Below the pieces are notes generated by a model. It ran no database searches. It had not been told where the DNA came from and saw only the letters and a list, made by a program, of their open reading frames with translations. A stretch of 59,098 bases of DNA. Source: Planctomycetota bacterium. Its GTDB lineage: Bacteria; Planctomycetota; Brocadiia; Brocadiales; Brocadiaceae. The position numbers and the translations under genes are program-made. The first letter of the stretch is position 1; each line of letters opens with the position of its first letter. The stretch lies in assembly GCA_016873165.1 (NCBI GenBank), contig VGXV01000024.1, forward strand, positions 1 to 59,098, read 5' to 3'. Below, one piece after another: positions 52,239 through 59,098 of the stretch.

Positions 52239-53549
52239 TTAATCCATTTTATTTATCACAATACCGGTAATTAATTTAGGATAAAAATACGTTGACTTTG
52301 GAGGCATTACCTTGCGCGCCAGAGCAATTTCCCTTACTTGTTCTATCAGAGTAGGCCGCAAAATAAATGCAACCTGAAAATCACCTGATTGCACCAGCGA
52401 TATGGCTTCTGTTTCATTCTTTACATACTTTATAAAATTTTTCAAACCCGCCTCGCCGGAATGTATTCCCAATATCCTGTTTATGATAACACTGTGAAGA
52501 ATACCGGCGTCTAACCGCTTCCATTCAGGGTGATCATTGGCAAACACTTTATCCAGGACATTCTCACCGTTCAACTGCAAGAGGTAATATTTGTCAGTTT
52601 CACCGACATACATCACAAAACTGTGAGGTTTGCTATCACTATTGAGTTTTTGCATAGCAGCGCCGATTTCGCTGTCATTATCCAGTTGTTCAATCTCAAA
52701 GAAATCTTTCAGACGATGGAGCATCTGGTTAGGATTAAAATCCTTTATTTGACGAACTGCCCGATGGAAAGGAAATATCTGCAATCCCGGATTGTTCATG
52801 GAAACACAGACCATCATCACATAATCCGAAGGCAATTCCCCGTGTTGTCCCCCATTTTCTTTATGCCGTTGCTCTTTATACACTAACGATGTTTCATAAC
52901 GATGGTGTCCATCGGCAATGAAAAGGGCTTTTCCCTTCATAAGCTCAGTGACTGTATGAATTGTCCGCTTTTCCTTAATAACCCAAAGCCTGTTCGTTAC
53001 CCCGCTGCCGTCAATAAATTCCATTTCCGGTTTTGATGGAGTTGCTGAAAGCAAATAGTTATCAACAGCATTATCTTCATCGGGAAAAAGCGCAAATATT
53101 GAACTGAGGTTTGCTTTGCATGATTGCATAAGTTTAAGCCGATCAGCCTTAGGGCCGGGAAGGGTCTGCTCGTGAGGATAAATGGATCCTTTATCAAATG
53201 GCTCCAGTTTTACCAATGCAATAAAGCCCCTGCGAATAAAATGCTTATCTCCATAGGAAAATTCCTGATCATAAATGTAAATTGACGGCTCGTCCTCCTG
53301 CTTCATTATTCCCGCTTTTACCCAATCTCCAAAAAATTCCGAAGCGCGGGTGTATCTGTTGTTCGTTTCGGTATCTTCAGGAAATTCCTTTCCCAGGTCT
53401 AAACGAATAATGTTATTCGGATGATTTTTGTAATACTGCTCCTGTTCTGACGGAGATATAACATCATAGGGAGGAGTCATCACTGCCGAGCAATCCTTTA
53501 TAATATTCAGATTGTATCTCAAACCTCGAAAAGGTCTTATTATTGCCAT
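52239..53549 (-). CDS. DUF1015 family protein
   Basis: A 436-residue protein of the DUF1015 family, recognised from IIRPFRGLRYN at the start, TPPYDVISPSEQE near 32, YPHEQTLPGPKADRL near 124 and FIADGHHRYETS near 207. The biochemical role is not established; some members are called SpoVR-/kinase-like. It follows metK by 27 bases, so it is part of the waaA-metK-DUF1015 unit. It is complete. Confidence 0.9.
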   Translation of the reverse strand: MAIIRPFRGLRYNLNIIKDCSAVMTPPYDVISPSEQEQYYKNHPNNIIRLDLGKEFPEDTETNNRYTRASEFFGDWVKAGIMKQEDEPSIYIYDQEFSYGDKHFIRRGFIALVKLEPFDKGSIYPHEQTLPGPKADRLKLMQSCKANLSSIFALFPDEDNAVDNYLLSATPSKPEMEFIDGSGVTNRLWVIKEKRTIHTVTELMKGKALFIADGHHRYETSLVYKEQRHKENGGQHGELPSDYVMMVCVSMNNPGLQIFPFHRAVRQIKDFNPNQMLHRLKDFFEIEQLDNDSEIGAAMQKLNSDSKPHSFVMYVGETDKYYLLQLNGENVLDKVFANDHPEWKRLDAGILHSVIINRILGIHSGEAGLKNFIKYVKNETEAISLVQSGDFQVAFILRPTLIEQVREIALARKVMPPKSTYFYPKLITGIVINKMD

Positions 53550-53576
53550 ATTTTACGACCACGTACCTTTCTTTTT

Positions 53577-54743
53577 TTAAACACCGGCAGCTTTTTTCAA
53601 TGCATCCACCATATCGGTCTTTTCCCAGGTAAATGAGCCTTCTGTGCGTCCAAAATGACCATGTCGGGCAGTGAGCTTATAAATCGGCCTTCTCAGATTC
53701 AACCTCTTGATAATGCCACTGGGCGTCATGTCAAAAACTTTTTCACAAATCTGCGTAAGCTTTTCGTCCGGCAGTTTACCGGTTCCTTCAGTTGTAATAT
53801 GAATAGCCAGCGGTTTTGCAACTCCAATTGCGTATGCCACCTGCGCCTCACATCTGTCCGCCAAACCCGCAGCTACGATGTTTTTCGCAATATGTCTGGC
53901 TGCATAACAGGCGCTTCTGTCCACCTTCGTAGGATCTTTTCCGGAAAAAGCGCCTCCGCCATGACGTCCCCATCCTCCATACGTATCAACGATAATTTTC
54001 CTGCCGGTCAAACCACAGTCCCCCTGAGGACCTCCGATTACAAAACGCCCTGTCGGGTTAATATGATAAATCGTTTTATTATCGAGCAAGTTTGCCGGTA
54101 TCACCTGTTTGGCAACCTTCTCAATCATGTCCGTTTTAATAGTATCATATTTGACATCGGGAGCATGCTGGGTAGAAATAACAACCGTATGCACCCTGAC
54201 AGGTTTATGGCCGTCATACTCAACCGTAACCTGGGACTTGGCATCCGGACGCAGATACTTTAACGTTCCATTTTGTCTCAATTCGGCATGTTTTATGATC
54301 GCCCTGTGCGCCAGCATAATCGGAAGCGGCATTAATTCCGGCGTATCATTGCAGGCGTAGCCGAACATCATCCCCTGATCACCGGCCCCTTCTTCTTTAT
54401 GGAGTCCTTCACCGCTTACTCCCTGTGAAATATCCGGTGATTGTTTACCAATGCTTGTAATAACAGCACACGTATTATAATCAAACCCCATAGACGCATC
54501 GGTATAACCTATTTCTTTTATTGTACTTCTTACGATATCGGGAATATTTACATTCGCCTTTGTAGTAAATTCCCCCGCAACAAAAGCAACCCCCGTTGTC
54601 ACCAACGTTTCGCAAGCTACCCTGCTCATCGGGTCTTGCTCCAGCATAGCATCCAATACGCCATCGGATATCTGATCGGCAATTTTGTCAGGATGTCCCA
54701 TGGACACAGATTCCGAAGTAAATAAATACCTTCCGCTCCTCAT
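53577..54743 (-). CDS. metK: S-adenosylmethionine synthetase
   Basis: Makes SAM from methionine and ATP. The 388 residues contain [16 protein letters not shown] at 16-31, the signature [13 protein letters not shown] near 120 and [19 protein letters not shown] near 258. It starts with ATG 54743, overlapping the waaA stop by 4 bases. Unlike thrC it has no SAM riboswitch. SAM made here feeds the many radical SAM and methyl-transfer enzymes of this genome. Confidence 0.97.
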   Translation of the reverse strand: MRSGRYLFTSESVSMGHPDKIADQISDGVLDAMLEQDPMSRVACETLVTTGVAFVAGEFTTKANVNIPDIVRSTIKEIGYTDASMGFDYNTCAVITSIGKQSPDISQGVSGEGLHKEEGAGDQGMMFGYACNDTPELMPLPIMLAHRAIIKHAELRQNGTLKYLRPDAKSQVTVEYDGHKPVRVHTVVISTQHAPDVKYDTIKTDMIEKVAKQVIPANLLDNKTIYHINPTGRFVIGGPQGDCGLTGRKIIVDTYGGWGRHGGGAFSGKDPTKVDRSACYAARHIAKNIVAAGLADRCEAQVAYAIGVAKPLAIHITTEGTGKLPDEKLTQICEKVFDMTPSGIIKRLNLRRPIYKLTARHGHFGRTEGSFTWEKTDMVDALKKAAGV

Positions 54744-56062
54744 AGTAGTACAGCCCTCTCTTTCAAAAAATGTTCTTTCAATATATTCATATTACGATCT
54801 ACAACACCCATTTGTCTTATTACCGTTAATTGCGCTCTTCTGCCAATTTCCCCGGACTCTTCCGGATGTTCCAATAAGTATGTTATTGTTTTTAACAGTG
54901 ACACTTCATCTTCCACCACCATAATTGCTTTTGCTTCTCTAAGCAGGCGCACTTCCTCCTTAAAATTAAAGGTATGCTGCCCAACAATTACAGGCTTAGC
55001 CAAACCGGCGGGTTCCACCATGTTCTGCCCTCCCTGGGGAATCAAACTTCTTCCTACGAACACACAATCAGCAATACTATAGATAGCAAACAACTCTCCC
55101 ACCGTATCGACAACAATGATAGTATCTTGTTTATATCTAAGACTGACACCCTTTCTGCCTTTATCAAGCAATGATTTTTTCACATAGGCAAACCCCATGG
55201 TTTCTATCTGCTTTCCAATATCAGCAACTCTTTCAATATGGCGAGGCACAATAATCAGCCGTAACTTGTCAAACTTTGTGCAAAGGCTTTTAAATACTCT
55301 CAAAAGAATAATCTCTTCGCCTTCAAATGTGCTTCCACAAACGATAACCTTTTCATCAGCCCCGATTTCAAACAGTCTCAACAACTGTTCTTTTGTATCT
55401 GCAGGAATATCAGTCACAATATTATCATATTTCATATTCCCGGTAACGGAAATCTGAGGTTCCGGTATCCCCAGTTCTTTAAGGCGGACGGCGTCAGCCT
55501 GCGTTCTTGCACAAAAAAGATTTTCCTCTGTTGAAAGATTTTTAAAGAACGTATTTGATAAACGGCAAAATAACCGATACCACCTGGCAGATTTCTCTGA
55601 TATTCTTGCATTCACCAAAACAACAGGTATACATCTTTGTGCAGCAGCGATTATAAAATTCGGCCATATTTCCAGTTCAATTAATAGTATGAACTGAGGC
55701 CTTAATCTATTTAATACTTTATCAACCACCCAGCTCAAATCGAGCGGAAAATAAAATATCCTCTTTCCCTCAAAATATTTCTCTGCAACGGAGAATCCCG
55801 TATTTGTATTAACAGACAATACTACCTCAAATCCATTAAACTCTTTCTCTATGGATTTTACAAGAGGTTTTGCAGTCAAGACCTCACCCACGGAAGCACA
55901 GTGAATCCATATACAGGGGTTTCTATCATTTTTTACCTTAACAAACCCCAAACGCTGTAATAATCCTGCGCGAAATCGCTTATTCAGTAAAAGCTTGACA
56001 AAAAAATAAGGAGAACCAAAGGCAAGGGCTGTTACATAAAAAGCATCAAAAATCGTAGGCAT
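54740..56062 (-). CDS. waaA: 3-deoxy-D-manno-octulosonic acid transferase
   Basis: Attaches Kdo to lipid A precursors at the inner membrane. The 440-residue GT-B protein begins with a membrane-associated helix and has [17 protein letters not shown] near 52-68, [14 protein letters not shown] near 125-138, [18 protein letters not shown] near 346 and a C-terminal nucleotide-sugar domain. Its presence implies an LPS-type outer membrane. It overlaps metK. Confidence 0.95.
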   Translation of the reverse strand: MPTIFDAFYVTALAFGSPYFFVKLLLNKRFRAGLLQRLGFVKVKNDRNPCIWIHCASVGEVLTAKPLVKSIEKEFNGFEVVLSVNTNTGFSVAEKYFEGKRIFYFPLDLSWVVDKVLNRLRPQFILLIELEIWPNFIIAAAQRCIPVVLVNARISEKSARWYRLFCRLSNTFFKNLSTEENLFCARTQADAVRLKELGIPEPQISVTGNMKYDNIVTDIPADTKEQLLRLFEIGADEKVIVCGSTFEGEEIILLRVFKSLCTKFDKLRLIIVPRHIERVADIGKQIETMGFAYVKKSLLDKGRKGVSLRYKQDTIIVVDTVGELFAIYSIADCVFVGRSLIPQGGQNMVEPAGLAKPVIVGQHTFNFKEEVRLLREAKAIMVVEDEVSLLKTITYLLEHPEESGEIGRRAQLTVIRQMGVVDRNMNILKEHFLKERAVLL

Positions 56063-56140
56063 GCGAAAAGGAAAGAATTTTATAATAAATACGCAACATT
56101 ATTTTGACAAGTATATCAATAAAGCAACAATGCCTGCAAA

Positions 56141-58777
56141 TTATTGTGTCCTGCCGCAACATTGTTTGAATTTTTTCCCACTGCCACATATGCAAGGCTG
56201 GTTTCTCCCAACCTTCACACCAACCTTTATCGGTTCAACTTTTCTTTCTTTCTGTGCTTCCTCACTTGTACTTTTTTCCTGAACAGGAGCGCTTATAGGG
56301 TCGGGTGGCCCCTGTATTCTTTCCTTTCCGGAAACTTCATGATGGATGAATGTTAGCGGATGCAATATTTCCTTTCTCTCCGACTCGTCTACTATTTTCA
56401 GTTTAAAAATAAGATCAGTCACTTCATCTTTTATGGACATATTCATATTTTCAAACATACCGAGCGCTTCCCGTTTATATTCTATTCTCGGATCAACCTG
56501 CGCATATCCCCGTAATCCGATACCGGATCGTAAATGGTCCATAGCATATAAATGATCTTTCCACTTTGTGTCAATTTTTTCCAGCAAAAGAATTTGCGCT
56601 ATCTTCTCCATTTCATCCTTACCGATGGTATTTTCTTTTTCCTCGTAAGCATCAAATGCCTTCTGTTTCAAGAATTCATTGATATTCTGGCGGGTTTTCT
56701 CTTCGACTTCATTTAAATCAATTTGTATGCCGAATTTTTGTTTAAACCATGCGGATAAATCAAAATGGTCTTCAGCGCTTTCAGCATCTCGCCCATCGTC
56801 TTCTATACTTTTTGTTTCAAATGCATAGTTTGCCATATCATTGATGCTATCTTCTATCATTTGCTTGATATAATCGTATAAGTATTTTCCCTCAAGCACA
56901 TCTTGCCTCAGCCCGTATATTGTTTTTCGCTGCTGGTCCATGACCTCATCATATTCAAGCAGGTGTTTTCGTATTTCGAAATTGTGTGCTTCTACTTTCT
57001 TTTGCGCCCTTTCTATGGATTTTGTAACCATAGAGTGCTCGATAGCCATACCCTCTTCCATGCCAAATGTTTTTAGGAGAGAACTCACCCGTTCAGAAGC
57101 AAAAATACGCATTAAATCATCCTGTAAAGAAACATAAAAACGTGACGACCCTGGATCACCTTGTCTGCCGGCACGCCCTCGAAGCTGATTATCAATACGC
57201 CTTGCTTCATGCCTTTCAGTGCCTACAATATGGAGTCCTCCCAAGGCAGCGACGCCTTCTCCTAAAACAATATCAGTACCCCTGCCCGCCATATTCGTAG
57301 CAATGGTAACATTAGCCGGCTGCCCGGCCTTTGCAACTATCTGCGCCTCACGCTCATGGTGCTTCGCATTCAACACTTCGTGTTCGATTCCTTCTCTCCT
57401 GAGCTTCTCGCTTAAAAATTCTGATTTTTCAATCGATACTGTTCCAACCAATACCGGCCTTCCCTGTTTATGCACTTCAACGATTTCCTGAACAATGGCA
57501 TCGTATTTTTCTTTTTCCGTTCTGTACACCCTGTCGCCAAAATTTTTGCGTTGTAAAGGTTTATTCGTAGGGATAGTAACAACTTCCAGTTTATAAATCT
57601 TATCAAATTCAGCAGCTTCTGTTGAAGCGGTACCCGTCATTCCGGAAAGTTTCTTGTATATTCTAAAGAAATTCTGAAGGGTTATAGTGGCAAGCGTTTG
57701 ATTTTCTTCTTTAATGCGCTGGTGCTCTTTTGCCTGTACGGCCTGATGCAATCCATCACTCCATTGACGGCCTTCCATCAATCTTCCGGTAAACTCGTCT
57801 ACGATAACAACTTCACCATTTTTTACAATATAATCCGTATCATTTCTGAAAAGATAATGGGCACGGAGCGCTTGTTCAATGTAATGAGGCCATTCCATAT
57901 TTGTGCCGGTATAGAGGCTATCGACATTTAAAAATTTTTCAACCTCTTCGATGCCCTCTTCTGTAAGATGCGCCATGCGTTCTTTTTCTTTTATCTCGAA
58001 ATGTGTTCCCTTCTTTAACTTTCTGGCGATTTTGTCTGCTATGTAATATTTCTCAGTAGACTCTTCCGCAGGGCCGGAAATGATTAACGGTGTACGTGCT
58101 TCATCAATGAGGATACTATCCACCTCATCAACAATCGCAAAATGTAAACCACGGCTGATTTGTACCTGCTCCTCCGACCTTACTTTCATGTTGTCGCGAA
58201 GATAATCAAAACCGAATTCATTATTGGTGCCATAGGTTATGTCACACAAATAAGCATCTTTTTTTTCATTATAAGGTTGATGTGACTGAATAGCCCCTGC
58301 CTTTAATCCTAAAAACTCATATAACGGAGACATCCAGTCTCTGTCACGCTTTGCCAGATAATCATTCACCGTCACAATATGCACGCCTTTCCCAGATAAA
58401 GCATTGAGATATGCAGGCAGAGTAGCAACGAGGGTCTTACCTTCACCAGTGGTCATTTCGGCAATTTTGCCCTGATGCAATACTATGCCGCCAATAAGCT
58501 GCACGTCAAAATGCCTCATTGTTTTGTCCGGGCTGTCAGCATTTGGAGCCAACAGGATTCTCCTGCTTGCCTCTCTCACCGTCGCAAATGCTTCCGGTAA
58601 AATATCATCCATTGTTTCACCTTTTGATAACCTTCCCTTATATTCATCAGTTTTTTGACGTAATTCAGCGTCGGTCAAAGATTTCATCTTTGGCTCAAGG
58701 GAATTTATTTGCTTTACAATCGGATATATCTTTTTTAATACCCGATCGTTTGAGGTTCCGAATAATTTCGTTATCAT
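56141..58777 (-). CDS. secA: Protein translocase ATPase SecA
   Basis: The motor of the Sec pathway, 878 residues. It has Walker A MTTGEGKTLVA near 108, VDEVDSILIDEARTPLI near 215-231, the second nucleotide fold with GRGTDIV and RGRAGRQGDPG, and the C-terminal zinc-binding SEC-C motif CICGSGKKFKQCCG. Length and domain order are normal. It lies 78 bases upstream of waaA on the same strand. Confidence 0.98.
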   Translation of the reverse strand: MITKLFGTSNDRVLKKIYPIVKQINSLEPKMKSLTDAELRQKTDEYKGRLSKGETMDDILPEAFATVREASRRILLAPNADSPDKTMRHFDVQLIGGIVLHQGKIAEMTTGEGKTLVATLPAYLNALSGKGVHIVTVNDYLAKRDRDWMSPLYEFLGLKAGAIQSHQPYNEKKDAYLCDITYGTNNEFGFDYLRDNMKVRSEEQVQISRGLHFAIVDEVDSILIDEARTPLIISGPAEESTEKYYIADKIARKLKKGTHFEIKEKERMAHLTEEGIEEVEKFLNVDSLYTGTNMEWPHYIEQALRAHYLFRNDTDYIVKNGEVVIVDEFTGRLMEGRQWSDGLHQAVQAKEHQRIKEENQTLATITLQNFFRIYKKLSGMTGTASTEAAEFDKIYKLEVVTIPTNKPLQRKNFGDRVYRTEKEKYDAIVQEIVEVHKQGRPVLVGTVSIEKSEFLSEKLRREGIEHEVLNAKHHEREAQIVAKAGQPANVTIATNMAGRGTDIVLGEGVAALGGLHIVGTERHEARRIDNQLRGRAGRQGDPGSSRFYVSLQDDLMRIFASERVSSLLKTFGMEEGMAIEHSMVTKSIERAQKKVEAHNFEIRKHLLEYDEVMDQQRKTIYGLRQDVLEGKYLYDYIKQMIEDSINDMANYAFETKSIEDDGRDAESAEDHFDLSAWFKQKFGIQIDLNEVEEKTRQNINEFLKQKAFDAYEEKENTIGKDEMEKIAQILLLEKIDTKWKDHLYAMDHLRSGIGLRGYAQVDPRIEYKREALGMFENMNMSIKDEVTDLIFKLKIVDESERKEILHPLTFIHHEVSGKERIQGPPDPISAPVQEKSTSEEAQKERKVEPIKVGVKVGRNQPCICGSGKKFKQCCGRTQ

Positions 58778-58882
58778 ATTTTCAAAAATAATGTTTAAAA
58801 AAATTTTATGATTAAGTAATGATAAGTTCTCATTTTAAGCGAAGATGAATGTTTATGTCAAGGCATTGTTACAGTGGTAACC

Positions 58883-58925
58883 AAAAAAAGAAGGCTGTGG
58901 ACTTCATTTATCCACCAGCCTTCTT
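58883..58925 (-). terminator. Rho-independent terminator of the fhs gene
   Basis: On the minus strand AAGAAGGCTG-G-TGGA pairs with TCCACAGCCTTCTT around a 9-base loop and runs into seven T's. It lies 49 bases after the fhs stop and before secA. Confidence 0.88.
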
Positions 58926-58974
58926 CTTTTATACCTGCGATGTGCAAAATCTTTCAAATCCTACTGTAAAAATA

Positions 58975-59098
58975 TCAGAAAAGTCCCTTTACCTTTCCTG
59001 TTTCCACATCGACATCAACACGACGAAATGCGGGGTCGGAACACGTTCCGGGCATGAGTTTTATATTTCCCGCTATCGGCACCACAAACCCGGCCCCC
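58975..59098 (-). CDS. fhs: Formate-tetrahydrofolate ligase, C-terminal end (partial)
   Basis: The last 40 codons of a gene that runs off the window. [17 protein letters not shown] and [14 protein letters not shown] match the conserved end of formate-tetrahydrofolate ligase (GAGF.VP..G.I..MPG ... ID...G.I.GL). The enzyme activates formate for folate-dependent C1 chemistry and the Wood-Ljungdahl methyl branch. The call rests on a short stretch. Confidence 0.7.
   Translation of the reverse strand, partial: GAGFVVPIAGNIKLMPGTCSDPAFRRVDVDVETGKVKGLF

Noticed and set aside
53655-54263. Plus-strand frame of about 200 codons opposite metK
   Set aside because: metK is complete on the other strand; the frame has no recognisable domain.

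Overview
The window looks like chromosome from a Gram-negative-type planctomycete, most probably an anammox bacterium of the Brocadiales (Kuenenia/Brocadia-like). This is inferred from gene content: a 14-heme lipoprotein cytochrome next to an outer-membrane beta-barrel, a cytochrome P460-like monoheme protein, Kdo transferase (an LPS-type outer membrane), a formate-tetrahydrofolate ligase end (folate C1 / Wood-Ljungdahl chemistry) and many B12-binding radical SAM proteins. I saw no tRNA, rRNA or CRISPR array.

Layout. 0-8.5 kb: a B12 radical SAM enzyme, a decayed HigBA-like toxin-antitoxin pair, a DUF3800 gene followed by a strongly folded RNA candidate, then lipA, nth, an aquaporin, pssA and an MBL hydrolase. 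8.7-13.2 kb: barrel plus 14-heme cytochrome, a TetR/DinB pair with two matching operators, and a P460-like cytochrome. 13.4-18.1 kb: a membrane-anchored unknown, a ParE/antitoxin pair, rnr and a YhaM-like exonuclease. 18.4-25.5 kb: UDP-sugar dehydrogenase, glyS, a Crp/Fnr regulator with a well placed site in front of an acyl-AMP ligase / zinc dehydrogenase pair.

25.7-42.3 kb is a surface-polysaccharide region: Wza-type exporter, flippase, Wzy/WaaL-type polymerase/ligase, Wzz with a degenerate kinase domain, GT9, an LpxL-like acyltransferase, an AP-superfamily enzyme, three B12 radical SAM proteins, and an exported glycosidase-like protein fused to an S23/IVP four-helix domain.

42.4-50.5 kb is an accessory zone: a DUF4258/DUF2283 pair with an internal UGA, a complete IS66-type MITE (14-bp inverted repeats, 8-bp target duplication), then remnants of a type III restriction system, a KilA-N gene, a TIR-domain gene and a small antitoxin. 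The last gene ends in an attC-like site. At least two GGGAGC-ended MITEs sit inside these genes with target duplications.

50.7-59.1 kb, with the MoaD/ahcY pair at 44.2-45.9 kb, is a minus-strand block of one-carbon and methionine-cycle genes (thrC under a SAM-I riboswitch, metK, ahcY, a MoaD-like sulfur carrier, the fhs end) plus waaA and secA. The SAM riboswitch on an enzyme annotated as threonine synthase, with a sulfur carrier nearby, suggests a link to homocysteine or sulfur metabolism.
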